Shown here: piece after piece, positions 7,156 through 14,906 of the stretch
Position numbering within the stretch: position 1 is the stretch's first letter
Layout: each line of letters starts with the position of its first letter
From: a virus
DNA length: 62,518 nucleotides
Strand: one strand, 5' to 3'
IMG/VR virus record: IMGVR_UViG_3300048928_000663
Location: 1-62,518 of that record
The notes under the pieces: model-generated
Told to the model about the DNA's origin: nothing
The model's database searches: none
The model's input: the letters and a program-made list of their open reading frames with translations, nothing else
Made by a program: the position numbers and the translations under genes

Positions 7156-8294
7156 TGCAGCATCCCGTACAAGGCTTCAAATTCCTCGCCCAGCGGGCCG
7201 CGCGTGCCCTCGGGCGCCATGCCAATGAGGTCGGCGGCCGCTTCCAGTGCGGCTTTGTCCTTGCGGTCGAACGCTTCCTTCATCTGGGCGCGCAAGCCTT
7301 CGGCGGTGACCCCCGGCGCGCCGGCCTGGGCGGCAGCATCCGGCGCGGGCGCGCCGGCGGGCGAAACCACGGACGCGGCCGCGGCGTCGACGGTGCGGTT
7401 GCGGTCAGCCTGCAGCGCGACTTCCTTGCGGGCCTCGTGGCGCGGGCCGAGCTTCAGGCGCTCCGATTTCGTCAGTGCGGCCCAGAACTCGGAGTAAGCC
7501 GCGACGCCTTGGGCTGCGGATGCGTCGGCGGCCACCTCCTTCGGGTCTTCCGGTGCGGCGGGATCGGCGCCGAAGGTGTAGGGGTCGGAGCCCACCACGT
7601 CCGCAGCGCCCATGTGCACGGGCGACGATGCCATGTCGTCGTCCCCCCCCACGCCCAGCAGCACACCCGGGGTGTTGGCCCGGCCCCACTTGCGAATCGC
7701 GACGTAGCAGATTTGCTGCTTCGGGTCCGTGGCCCACTGGGTCGAGAAGCGCGGCTGGCATTGCTGCAGCGTCACTTCCATGATGCGCGGCTCGCTCTCA
7801 CCGCGCAGCTGGACGATGCAGCGCACGCCCAGGCCTTCTTCGTCCTCGGCGGTATAGGTCGCGACGTGGTAGTCCTTCTCCTTCGAGTTCTTGCGGATCT
7901 GGAACTTGCCGAGCACCTTGGTCCAGTCGCCGAAGTGCTCGTAGCGCGGCAGGCCCACGGTTGGCGCGTTCTCCGCGATGACGGCGCTGATCAACTGGGC
8001 CTCGTAGTCGATCGTGCCGTTCGGCGCGAGGAACGACTTGCGCGCGGCCGCGAAGGGGCTGATTCCCCACTGGATGGACTGCATGACAACGGCAAGGCAG
8101 TCGGACGGCTTCCCGCGCAGGTGCAGCGGCACGCCGGCAGTGCCTTCCGCCATGGCCTGAGCCAGCTGGAACATGCGGTCCAGCGTGTCGCCGTGCATCA
8201 TCAGGTCGGTGATGCGGCTCTTGACGGACGGCAAGCCGGCCGGCGTGGGGAACTGCGCAACCGTGTTGCGCGCTTGATCTAGAACTGCAGACAT
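7152..8294 (-). CDS. recT: RecT-family single-strand annealing protein
   Basis: A 380-residue RecT-like protein. Recognisable blocks are LADMMQ-like positions early on, the SDCLAVVMQSIQWGISPFAA segment, LAPNGTIDYEAQLISAVI, and PKQQICYVAIRKWGR, all in the first 220 residues. The C-terminal 150 residues are an Ala/Pro-rich extension ending in a short helical domain. It anneals complementary strands produced by the partner exonuclease. The start at 8294 has a clear AAGGAG ribosome-binding site. Confidence 0.93.
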   Translation of the reverse strand: MSAVLDQARNTVAQFPTPAGLPSVKSRITDLMMHGDTLDRMFQLAQAMAEGTAGVPLHLRGKPSDCLAVVMQSIQWGISPFAAARKSFLAPNGTIDYEAQLISAVIAENAPTVGLPRYEHFGDWTKVLGKFQIRKNSKEKDYHVATYTAEDEEGLGVRCIVQLRGESEPRIMEVTLQQCQPRFSTQWATDPKQQICYVAIRKWGRANTPGVLLGVGGDDDMASSPVHMGAADVVGSDPYTFGADPAAPEDPKEVAADASAAQGVAAYSEFWAALTKSERLKLGPRHEARKEVALQADRNRTVDAAAASVVSPAGAPAPDAAAQAGAPGVTAEGLRAQMKEAFDRKDKAALEAAADLIGMAPEGTRGPLGEEFEALYGMLQ

Positions 8295-8325
8295 CGGACG
8301 TTCTCCTTCGTAGGGGAATGCGGGC

Positions 8326-9975
8326 TCAGGCGCCAGGGGCGGTCACGCCGTCGCACTGGTCCAGCAGGTGTTCGGCGCGGGTGACTTCCTCGAACTCGTC
8401 CCAGTCGGTCATGCCGTCGTCGTCGCGATAGCCGATCACACCGACCGAATCGCGGGTGATCTGCAGCAGGTCGCGCACGCAGGCGTACAGCTGGTTCGTG
8501 AACTGGGCGGCGTGCTGGCCGCCGATGAGCGGCGCAGCATCCACCGCCGGGGCGATGGCCACTGCCGGCGTGGGCGCGGTCGCAGGGGCCGCGACCGGCG
8601 GTGGTGCTGCAACCCGGGTCTGCTGCTCGGCCAGCGCCTGGTCGCGCTCGACCGCGCCCGCCAGCAGCGCCTCCATGCGTGCCAGGGCGGCTGCGTGGGT
8701 GGTGCGCGCGAGGCCGATCTTTCCGCCGAACGCGGCCACGGTCACCGGCTGCGCGCGCAGGCGCTCGGTGCCGGTGCGGATGGCCTCGACCGACATCTCG
8801 GCGGTGTAGCTGTCCGGCAGTTCCAGCATCTGCTGGATGGCCGTCGTGATCTGGGCGGCGCGCTGTTCGGCCAGCTTCGTCGCCTCGTCGGCCTGTCGGG
8901 CGGCCTCGGCCTGCTGGCGCGCCGTCTCCGCGGCCTGAGCGGCGGCCACGTCGCGCTGGCGTTGCTCTTCGTCTGCCTGGGCCTGCTCGCGCGCCGCCTG
9001 GGCGGCAGCTTGGGCGTCGAGTTCAGCCTGCTTGGCCTTTGCTGCTGCAGGCTCGGCGGCGGCCTGCTCTGCGACCTGGGCGGCGGCGATCAGGCCCTGC
9101 AGCTGCGCGACGGCCTGATCCTGAGCGGCCTGAGCATCTGCAACGCGCTCGGCGAACACCTCGGGCGTGCACTGCACGGCCTTCAGGCTGTCCAGCACCT
9201 CCGTCATCTGCTGCGAGGTCTTGCCGATGGCGGCCAGGATGGCCTTGCCGAACTTGTCGATTTCGGTCTGGAGCGCGGCCTTGCGCGCGGCCTCGCGTTG
9301 TTCCTCCTGCTGCTTCATCCAAGCCAGGGCCGACGTGTGCATCTCCTGCAGCTTCGCCAGCGTCTCGGTCTTGGCGCGCATCACGTCGCCCGCACCCTCG
9401 CCGAACGTCTCGGCGTCCGGCTCGATGGTCTTCAGGACCGCGATCAGTTCCTCGACTTCGGTCGGCGCCTTGCCAACGGCCATCGTGACGCGGTTGCGGA
9501 TCGCCTCCACCGTTTCGGCGGCGGCGGCCAACTTCTCGGCGCGCAGGCGGGCAGCTTCGATGCGGGCCTTTTCCTTGCGGGCTTCTTCGGCGGTGATGGC
9601 ATCGTGCGAAGTCGCCTCGATCGCCAGCAGGCGGTCGGTCAAGGCCTTGGCGAACTCGTCCACCTTCGAGATGGCGTCACGCAGCTGGGCCTTGCATTCC
9701 TTGGCGATGTCGGGAATGCGGTAGCGGACCTCGCGCACTGCCAGCCGGTCGGCCTTGGCCTCGGCCATGCCGGCCTTGGTCTGGATGTCGTAGGTCTTGT
9801 TGGCGTACTTCTCGGTCAGCGCGACCAGCGAGGCCTGCATCTGGGACAGCGGCGCCAGGGCCGTGCCGCTGACGGTGCCCTCGACCACCTCGAAGTTGCC
9901 CGGCAGCGCGGGTGCGTCGCCGGCCTGGGGGTTGGCCTGTTCGACCAGCTCGACAGTTGCCTCGGCCGTGCTCAT
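8326..9975 (-). CDS. Long coiled-coil protein, DUF1351-like
   Basis: A 549-residue Ala/Glu/Gln-rich protein. The N-terminal third (LTEKYANKTYDIQTKAGMAE then RYRIPDIAKECKAQLRDAI) resembles DUF1351-type proteins encoded beside phage RecT genes. Residues about 230-400 are heptad-rich and predicted coiled coil; a shorter globular C-terminus ends in an acidic stretch. It may assist recombination as a structural partner, inferred from position. It overlaps the next upstream gene by 4 bases and precedes recT by 31 bases. Confidence 0.8.
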   Translation of the reverse strand: MSTAEATVELVEQANPQAGDAPALPGNFEVVEGTVSGTALAPLSQMQASLVALTEKYANKTYDIQTKAGMAEAKADRLAVREVRYRIPDIAKECKAQLRDAISKVDEFAKALTDRLLAIEATSHDAITAEEARKEKARIEAARLRAEKLAAAAETVEAIRNRVTMAVGKAPTEVEELIAVLKTIEPDAETFGEGAGDVMRAKTETLAKLQEMHTSALAWMKQQEEQREAARKAALQTEIDKFGKAILAAIGKTSQQMTEVLDSLKAVQCTPEVFAERVADAQAAQDQAVAQLQGLIAAAQVAEQAAAEPAAAKAKQAELDAQAAAQAAREQAQADEEQRQRDVAAAQAAETARQQAEAARQADEATKLAEQRAAQITTAIQQMLELPDSYTAEMSVEAIRTGTERLRAQPVTVAAFGGKIGLARTTHAAALARMEALLAGAVERDQALAEQQTRVAAPPPVAAPATAPTPAVAIAPAVDAAPLIGGQHAAQFTNQLYACVRDLLQITRDSVGVIGYRDDDGMTDWDEFEEVTRAEHLLDQCDGVTAPGA

Positions 9976-10256
9976 CGTGCACCTCCGCGGCGGCCAAGCA
10001 GGAAGCCCAGGACCATCAGCACGCCCAGGGCGACGCCAAAGCCGACGCCGGCCGCCGGGTTAGTTGCCACCAGGGCGAGTTGGGACGGGTAGACGACAGC
10101 GGCGCCGGCGAGCACTGCGACGGCGGCAACCACCAGCGCGGCCTGGAACACGAGGCGGCGGAGACGCGCAGGCGTGCTGCGGTAGTGGCTGTCGTTGCTG
10201 GCCTCGGGGCGCCGCAATGGCTCGGGCAAGGGAATGGGTTTGCGCAGTGCACTCAT
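9972..10256 (-). CDS. Small two-helix membrane protein
   Basis: A 94-residue protein starting at ATG 10256. After a basic N-terminus (residues 1-35) there are two hydrophobic segments, about residues 37-58 (LVFQAALVVAAVAVLAGAAV) and 65-88, then an RRGGAR tail. Both ends would face the cytoplasm. Function is unknown; membrane anchoring of the recombination operon product is speculative. It overlaps the following gene by 4 bases. Confidence 0.75.
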   Translation of the reverse strand: MSALRKPIPLPEPLRRPEASNDSHYRSTPARLRRLVFQAALVVAAVAVLAGAAVVYPSQLALVATNPAAGVGFGVALGVLMVLGFLLGRRGGAR

Positions 10257-10293
10257 AGGTTCTTTCGAAGTTGCGGGGGAGAAAACGGGGCTG

Positions 10294-10554
10294 TTAGCAG
10301 TACGCAACGAGGCGATCCAGCAGCGACTTGCGCGCCTGCGCCGAGCGCGACGACAGGAGAGATCGCTGCGCGGCGCGGGTGAAGGCCGATTGCTGATGCG
10401 TGCACTTGGGGCGCGCCGCGCGGCTGATGGCGTCGGCCGACAAGGAGCCGCCGATCACGACGCGACGGCAGGTCAGAAGGGCGCCGCTCGCCAAGGCGAC
10501 AGGGGGCGTGTACCCGGCGGGGTAGACGGTGCGGCAATGGGTGGCAGTTGTCAT
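10294..10554 (-). CDS. Small hypothetical protein, first gene of recT operon
   Basis: An 86-residue protein from ATG 10554, preceded by an AGGAG site 8 bases upstream, the best ribosome-binding site in this operon. It is basic, with three Cys and a C-terminal helix (SLLSSRSAQARKSLLDRLV). No domain was recognised. A longer in-frame extension to 10737 was rejected because it crosses the promoter and operators. Confidence 0.72.
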   Translation of the reverse strand: MTTATHCRTVYPAGYTPPVALASGALLTCRRVVIGGSLSADAISRAARPKCTHQQSAFTRAAQRSLLSSRSAQARKSLLDRLVAYC

Positions 10555-10587
10555 CGGTTGCACTCCTGTTGTCACTGGAATGGCGCA

Positions 10588-10615
10588 ATGATAACGTTTG
10601 TATCCAACTGCGCAA
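10588..10615 (-). promoter_or_regulatory. Candidate promoter of the recT operon
   Basis: On the minus strand TTGCGC (10610-10615) and TATCAT (10588-10593) are separated by 16 bp. The start point would be near 10581, giving a leader of about 27 bases with a good ribosome-binding site. The operator at 10590-10605 covers the spacer and -10. Confidence 0.55.
10590..10605. promoter_or_regulatory. Operator site 3 (GATAAC-GTTT-GTATCC)
   Basis: It overlaps the candidate recT-operon -10 box and lies 33 bp from site 4. Its two half-sites are identical to those of the site at 12573. Confidence 0.65.
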
Positions 10616-10622
10616 GCAAAAC

Positions 10623-10638
10623 AACGACAACAGTTGCT
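10623..10638. promoter_or_regulatory. Operator site 4 (AACGAC-AACA-GTTGCT)
   Basis: Second site of the recT-operon pair, upstream of the -35. The AACA spacer is shared with the sites at 22993, 24817 and 48795. Confidence 0.5.
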
Positions 10639-11035
10639 TTCGCAGTGACTAAATCTGCGACGAAATGCCGCAACGTGCATATTCACGTAACAAAACGTGT
10701 CAATGGAACAACGAAATAGCCCTTGTCCTACGGGCATTAGTGGTTTTCGTGCCGAAAAGTAGTTGCGCCCTTCCGGGGCCTTGGGTAGGCGCTGAGTTTC
10801 AGTTTTCGCATGGCTGTCACAATCCGCGGCGTCCTGTCACCGAGAAATGGCCTGCTTCAACCCGCCATTTCTCCTGCCGGCGGTAGCGAAGGTGCTCGCC
10901 AGTTGGCCGCTCGCGCAAGTCGAGAATGGGTAGTTGCGCTGCCAGCGCAGGCGGCCACGGCGGTGCCTGCGTCTGCAGGGCGGGCAGGCCGAAGCCCCGG
11001 CGGCTCGGCGGCGCCGGCGAGAGAAGGCGGAGGGG
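10639..11035. other. 397-bp non-coding region with strong dyad
   Basis: No convincing gene lies here. It holds CACGT-AACAAA-ACGTG near 10684-10699 and a perfect 10-bp inverted repeat, GAGAAATGGC at 10842-10851 and GCCATTTCTC at 10864-10873, with a 12-nt loop. No T-run follows on either strand, so it is not a standard terminator. A small RNA or replication-related site is possible. Confidence 0.5.
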
Positions 11036-11371
11036 TTAGAAACCCTGCTGCAGCAGGGTCGCGACGTAGCCTGCGGTTGAGGCGTGGTCTTTGGGGTCTT
11101 CGATGCCGTCCGTCAGCCGGTCCATCTGGATGGCTGCGTTGAGGGAGAGGCGGTCAGCGAGCGCGGCGCGCTGCTTTGGGGTCAGCATGAGGATCAGTTC
11201 TCGCATCGTCTCTTCCAGGGCCAGCTGGCGTCCGAGAACGTAGTGCGGGAACAAGTCGCGGTCCAGTTCGGACTGGGCCGTCTGGTGGTCAATGTTCGAG
11301 AGTGGTGGGGCACCGGCTATGCGCCGGGGCTCCGCAGCCGGCGCCGCAACTGCATGCGCGCGCCGCGCCAC
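11036..11371 (-). CDS. Repressor-operon hypothetical protein
   Basis: A 111-residue protein from GTG 11371, two bases after the repressor stop. The N-terminus is basic and Ala-rich; residues 30-100 are helical (YVLGRQLALEETMRELILML then TPKQRAALADRLSLN). It is likely translated by reinitiation with the repressor and could be an accessory immunity protein, which is inference from position alone. Confidence 0.65.
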   Translation of the reverse strand: MARRAHAVAAPAAEPRRIAGAPPLSNIDHQTAQSELDRDLFPHYVLGRQLALEETMRELILMLTPKQRAALADRLSLNAAIQMDRLTDGIEDPKDHASTAGYVATLLQQGF

Positions 11372-11373
11372 GA

Positions 11374-12153
11374 TTACAGACCGCCCCGGCCGGCGCGGTG
11401 CACCACGCGGCCGATGATTCGCACGGCCTTGGCCTGGTCCGCGTTGAGGTCCAGTGGAGCCACGCCGGCCTCGTTCACTGCGATGCGCAGGCCTCCACCC
11501 GGAAGGGCAAACAGCCTGCGCGCCCTCTGAACACCGCCGTACCAGATCGCGTAGGTTTTGCCGTCGACCACCTTGGTGTCCGACGTATCCACGACGTAGC
11601 TGTCGCCCTTGTAGATGACCGTCTCCATGCTGGAGTCGGGGGCCTTGCTCCATGCCAGGCCGCCCGGCTTCAACTGGTCTTCCCGTATCCACTCGGCCCG
11701 GAAGGCCTGGATATCGTCTTGCAGTAATACCGTCTTCATCTCATCCGTTCCGTCCCCAGCGACGATGCCCAACTTCGGGACAAACACCCATTCGCATTCG
11801 GGGGGTAGTTCCGTGGGGTGCTCCCACGAGCGCAAAGGCGCTGCGCCCAAGGCTGCGGGGCGCGCGCCGACGTGCCCAGCCAGCCCTATGGCCCTGGGGG
11901 TCGATCCTTCACTCGCGACAGGCGCGCTTGTAGTAAGAGGCTCTGGCGTCCCCTGGCCCGTGCGCACCCACTCGTGGTTCACCTTGTCCTTTGGCACGAC
12001 GCTCAGGATCTGCTCGGTGTACTCAGAACGCTTACTGCCTCGTCGCATAAGCGCGTTGATGGATGTGACGGGAACACCCGTTTGCTTCGAGACGTACGGG
12101 GCTCTGAGCCCTGCCATTTCGAGTGCAACGCCGATGCGTTTTCCCAAGTTCAT
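11374..12153 (-). CDS. S24-family (LexA/CI-like) prophage repressor
   Basis: A 259-residue repressor. Residues 1-60 form an XRE-type helix-turn-helix (RIGVALEMAGLRAPYVSK then VPVTSINALMRRGSKRS). Residues about 120-255 are a LexA-like S24 domain with the nucleophile region DSSMETVIYKGDS (Ser175) and the lysine region VVDGKTYAIW (Lys199). RecA-stimulated self-cleavage is expected, possibly at an Ala-Gly near residue 92. It faces the gene at 12234 across a 80-bp region holding operators, the classic immunity layout, and is the best candidate to bind the AC-N4-GT operators. Confidence 0.9.
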   Translation of the reverse strand: MNLGKRIGVALEMAGLRAPYVSKQTGVPVTSINALMRRGSKRSEYTEQILSVVPKDKVNHEWVRTGQGTPEPLTTSAPVASEGSTPRAIGLAGHVGARPAALGAAPLRSWEHPTELPPECEWVFVPKLGIVAGDGTDEMKTVLLQDDIQAFRAEWIREDQLKPGGLAWSKAPDSSMETVIYKGDSYVVDTSDTKVVDGKTYAIWYGGVQRARRLFALPGGGLRIAVNEAGVAPLDLNADQAKAVRIIGRVVHRAGRGGL

Positions 12154-12209
12154 GCCTTGATCCTATGTCCGAAAGTAAAAAAATGCGGTGACAAGTTGCT
12201 CCGTAGGAA

Positions 12210-12225
12210 CATGACACGAGTTATC
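12210..12225. promoter_or_regulatory. Operator site 5 (CATGAC-ACGA-GTTATC)
   Basis: Located between the divergent repressor and Cro-like genes. It overlaps the plus-strand -10 candidate at 12222-12227 and lies exactly 32 bp from site 6. Confidence 0.6.
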
Positions 12226-12227
12226 AT
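12222..12227 (+). promoter_or_regulatory. Candidate -10 box of the Cro-like gene
   Basis: TATCAT lies 6 bases before ATG 12234 and no good -35 was found. If used, transcription would begin at or beside the start codon, giving a leaderless message; no ribosome-binding site precedes the ATG. Confidence 0.4.
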
Positions 12228-12233
12228 CGGACA

Positions 12234-12554
12234 ATGACTACAGAAACAACGGTTGCCAAATTAGGTACGCCGGACGCTGCTATCCGGGCCGCCATCGCTC
12301 AGTTCCCGTCCCAGGCTGACTTCTGGCGGGCGCTGAACGTCAAGCTGCGCGAGAAGGGCATCAGCATCACCCGCGCGTCCGTATCGCAGTGGGTTCGACG
12401 CAGAAATGGTGCGCCCGCCGATGTCTGTCCCGCCATTGAATCCATCAGCGGCGTTGCTTGTGAACTTCTGTGTCCGACGACGGACTGGGCAGAACTTCGC
12501 AAAAACTCCAGTCCGCCCACCTACGTTCCCCGGCAGGCCGCGACTACGGCCTAG
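12234..12554 (+). CDS. Cro/YdaS-like DNA-binding protein
   Basis: A 106-residue protein with one helix-turn-helix. The run FWRALNVKLREKGISITRAS followed by VSQWVRRRNGAPADVCPAI and an ESISGVACELL segment is the pattern of YdaS-type Cro-like regulators encoded opposite phage repressors. It probably binds the same operators and promotes lytic development. The C-terminus is short and polar. Site 6 lies inside codons 3-8. Confidence 0.82.
   Translation: MTTETTVAKLGTPDAAIRAAIAQFPSQADFWRALNVKLREKGISITRASVSQWVRRRNGAPADVCPAIESISGVACELLCPTTDWAELRKNSSPPTYVPRQAATTA
12242..12257. promoter_or_regulatory. Operator site 6 (AGAAAC-AACG-GTTGCC)
   Basis: It lies within the first codons of the Cro-like gene, 32 bp from site 5. 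The left half-site is poor, but the spacing to its partner matches the other pairs. Confidence 0.45.
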
Positions 12555-12572
12555 CCCCTCCGCCCTCTTGTT

Positions 12573-12588
12573 GATAACAAATGTATCC
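12573..12588. promoter_or_regulatory. Operator site 7 (GATAAC-AAAT-GTATCC)
   Basis: Between the Cro-like gene and the next regulator. The half-sites equal those of the site at 10590. No partner is visible 31-33 bp away. Confidence 0.6.
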
Positions 12589-12593
12589 ATGGT

Positions 12594-12608
12594 GCGTAGT
12601 GTCTACGC
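12594..12608. repeat. Perfect inverted repeat GCGTAG-TGT-CTACGC
   Basis: A 6-bp arm palindrome with a 3-base centre, 6 bases after operator site 7, in the leader of the regulator gene at 12676. It may be a second kind of regulator-binding site. Confidence 0.45.
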
Positions 12609-12675
12609 CAAACGAGTTGCCGGCAAGAGAACCCGTTACCAAATGTGTTAAATCTTCCCTAAATTGGTGGACCAT

Positions 12676-13377
12676 ATGCTCGGTTCGATGACAACCGCTG
12701 CCAAGTTCCAATCTGTGGTTAGTAACCACAGTCTTTTGCAGCGTGCAACACGCGCGGACATGCGAAGGATTGTCTCCGGGCGGCTTGTGGCCGCACGGGA
12801 ACTGAACGGACTCACGCAGACCCAGGCGGCAGAAGAGTTTGGTTACAAGACCTCGGCCCAGCTGTCGCTCTGGGAGATGAACCGACGCATGCCGCCGCTG
12901 GAGAAGCTGGTCCAGGCGAGCGCGGTCTACCGGGTCAGCCTGGACTTCCTTCTGGGCGTGAGCGAAGAGCCGGACCGTGACGCGGCCAGTGCCGAACGGC
13001 GCATGGTGCTCGCGGCCAACGAGTCCCTTGTCCGGGATGTGTTCACGACGCTCACGGACGCGATCATGGCCCAGGCCAAGGCCGGGCAACCGGCCGTGCT
13101 GGCCGCCATGGCCATCGTGGAAGAGGGCGACGCCCTGGTCAAGTCATTGCGCCGCTTCATGGCCGCGAACTCCCCCCACTTCGAAGAAGACATGCGCAGC
13201 AGCGCGAACCTGCAGCACGCCGCTGAATCGTTCGAGGCCAACGCGCTGGCCCCGGCGCGAGCGCAGATTGCACGCTACGCCCGTATCAACCACACCTCCG
13301 TCCAGCGGGCCATCAAGCCAGCCATGGCAGCTCTGGACCTGCGCACCAGGTCGCTGCTCGACCCAGAAGCCGACTGA
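12676..13377 (+). CDS. XRE-family transcriptional regulator
   Basis: A roughly 233-residue regulator. A helix-turn-helix lies near residues 28-85 (VAARELNGLTQTQAAEEFGY, then SLWEMNRRMPPLEKLVQASA, and VSLDFLLGVS), a typical XRE layout. The C-terminal 140 residues are helical and unassigned. Start choice is uncertain: TTG 12664, ATG 12676, ATG 12688 or ATG 12760 are in frame, and none has a strong ribosome-binding site. Positioned after the Cro-like gene and before the replication operon, it may control early gene expression, much as CII-like regulators do. Confidence 0.82.
   Translation: MLGSMTTAAKFQSVVSNHSLLQRATRADMRRIVSGRLVAARELNGLTQTQAAEEFGYKTSAQLSLWEMNRRMPPLEKLVQASAVYRVSLDFLLGVSEEPDRDAASAERRMVLAANESLVRDVFTTLTDAIMAQAKAGQPAVLAAMAIVEEGDALVKSLRRFMAANSPHFEEDMRSSANLQHAAESFEANALAPARAQIARYARINHTSVQRAIKPAMAALDLRTRSLLDPEAD
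12713..12731. repeat. 19-bp perfect palindrome
   Basis: CTGTGGTTA-G-TAACCACAG is perfectly symmetric. It falls within the 5' coding part of the XRE regulator, or in its leader if ATG 12760 is the true start, so it could be an autoregulatory site. Confidence 0.5.
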
Positions 13378-13399
13378 TCGGCAGAAAGCTCACCGAAGA

Positions 13400-13636
13400 A
13401 TGCAGAACGATGTTCCGCAGGGCGGAGCCACGCCCGAAAAGCCCAGCACTGGCAACGCCTTCACCCAGGGGTTCGGTGCGCGCGTCGACCTGTCGAGCCA
13501 CGACCGCGCCGCGCGCCTGACCCGGGCGAAGTCGGCGAAGGCCAAGCCTGTGCCCCAACGCACCAGCATCGCCAAACCCGTGTCCCGACAGGAACTGCAG
13601 GACAAGCGCTGGGGCGCGATGAAGGCGGCCATCTGA
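13400..13636 (+). CDS. Small basic hypothetical protein
   Basis: A 78-residue basic, largely disordered protein from ATG 13400. The middle is rich in Lys/Arg/Ala (RAARLTRAKSAKAKPVPQRT) and the C-terminus forms a short helix. It shares one base with the following start (TGATG), so it belongs to the replication operon. No family was recognised. Confidence 0.68.
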   Translation: MQNDVPQGGATPEKPSTGNAFTQGFGARVDLSSHDRAARLTRAKSAKAKPVPQRTSIAKPVSRQELQDKRWGAMKAAI

Positions 13637-13824
13637 TGATCGCCCCTATCGAGACTATCCAGGCCAATGCCGTGCGGGCCGCCCTTGCCGGTGCGCAGGC
13701 CTGCGCCTGCCCCTTCCCGCCGGGCTCGCCACAGGGCGCGGCCTGGGCCGTGTTCTACGACGTGGCGGCTGACTGCTTCGAGGCCCAGCTGGCCCGCTAC
13801 GCGCGGGCGATCGGAGGGGTCTGA
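13636..13824 (+). CDS. Small hypothetical protein
   Basis: A 62-residue protein with ACACPFPPGSPQGAAWAVFY in the middle, somewhat like Rmf/CrpP-type proteins (CP followed by W and an aromatic), but too short for a firm match. Coupled by one-base overlaps to both neighbours. Confidence 0.65.
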   Translation: MIAPIETIQANAVRAALAGAQACACPFPPGSPQGAAWAVFYDVAADCFEAQLARYARAIGGV

Positions 13825-14906
13825 TGGCCGAAGGCCTGAACGACTTGCCCGCGCCGCTGGCGACGGCCGAGTGCAACCTGCGCGGCTTCCAGTGGATGCC
13901 GCTCGATGTGGCGTCGCTCCCGGACTCCGAGTTCGCGATCCACACGACCGGCGACGAGTTCAAGGCGGCCATCGTGCTCTGGTGCAAGAGCTGGTCGCAG
14001 GTGCCGGCGGGCAGCCTGCCCAACGACGACATCTCGCTCAAGAGACTGTCCGGGGCTGACAACTGGAAGAGGGTGAAGGCCGGTGCGATGCGTGGCTGGG
14101 TTCTGTGCAGCGACAACCGCTGGTACCACCCGGTCATCGTGGCGAAGGCCATGGAGGCTTTGCCTGCGCGCAAGGCTCACGCCGACAACAAAGCAGCCGC
14201 CGCCGAGCGCAAAGAGCGCGAGCGCGAGGACCGCAAACGCCTGTTCGCCCTGCTGCGCGAACACGGCCAAGTGCCTGATATCCATATCAAAACGACCGAA
14301 CTGCGCAAGATGGCCGAAGGCCTTCAGTCACAGCCAGGGTCACGCGATGTCACGCGTGACATGTCACATGCAGTCACGGCTAAGACAGGAGAGGACATGA
14401 CAGGACAGAACAGGACAGGACAGGACCAATCTAGTTCCGTACCTGACGGTACGGGCGGCGAGCCGCCGGACCTGCACCCGATGGTTGCGGCCGGTGCCCA
14501 GCTGCAGGCATCTGCCCGCGACCTCACCGAGGACGAAGAACGCCTGCTGTGGAACGCAGGGCTTGCCATGCTCTTGCCCAGCTACACCACGGGCTCGGAC
14601 AAGCAGAAGGACGCGAAGGCGCGCACCTTCGTTGGCGGCCTGGCGAAGCGGATCAAGGAGGCCGGCCTGGAGCGCCGGGTGCTGTTCGACGTGTTCCAGG
14701 CCGCCTGCGTCGAGCGCCCGGTCAACCCGGAGACCTGGCTGTCGGCGGCCGTGGCTCACCGTTGCGGAAAGCGCGTGCGCTCAGGCCAACTGACGGACGA
14801 GCAGCGCCGCGACGCCGATGCCGCGTCCGACGCCGGCGCGATGGCGTTGATCCGCGCCGCAGCGGGCAAGTCGGCCGCCAACGACGGAGTGATCGATGCA
14901 GCCTGA
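13824..14906 (+). CDS. DUF1376-containing replication-region protein
   Basis: A 360-residue protein. The N-terminal 110 residues match DUF1376: RGFQWMPLDVASLPDS, then KAAIVLWCKSWSQVPAGSLP and the W-VLCSDNRWYHPVI strand, a winged-helix-like domain found in phage replication proteins. A charged helix (residues 115-150) and a Thr/Gln linker follow. The C-terminal 130 residues (DAKARTFVGGLAKRIKEAGL ... RPVNPETWLSAAV) resemble DnaT/GntR-like replication-initiation helpers. The probable role is origin binding or helicase loading. Confidence 0.82.
   Translation: MAEGLNDLPAPLATAECNLRGFQWMPLDVASLPDSEFAIHTTGDEFKAAIVLWCKSWSQVPAGSLPNDDISLKRLSGADNWKRVKAGAMRGWVLCSDNRWYHPVIVAKAMEALPARKAHADNKAAAAERKEREREDRKRLFALLREHGQVPDIHIKTTELRKMAEGLQSQPGSRDVTRDMSHAVTAKTGEDMTGQNRTGQDQSSSVPDGTGGEPPDLHPMVAAGAQLQASARDLTEDEERLLWNAGLAMLLPSYTTGSDKQKDAKARTFVGGLAKRIKEAGLERRVLFDVFQAACVERPVNPETWLSAAVAHRCGKRVRSGQLTDEQRRDADAASDAGAMALIRAAAGKSAANDGVIDAA

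Noticed and set aside
8368-10092. 574-codon plus-strand frame opposite the coiled-coil protein
   Set aside because: Composition is Gly/Leu/Arg-biased shadow; the minus-strand gene has operon overlaps and a family resemblance.
12687-12702. Operator-like GATGAC-AACC-GCTGCC
   Set aside because: The right core is GC rather than GT, and the bases encode the start of the XRE regulator, so coincidence is likely.
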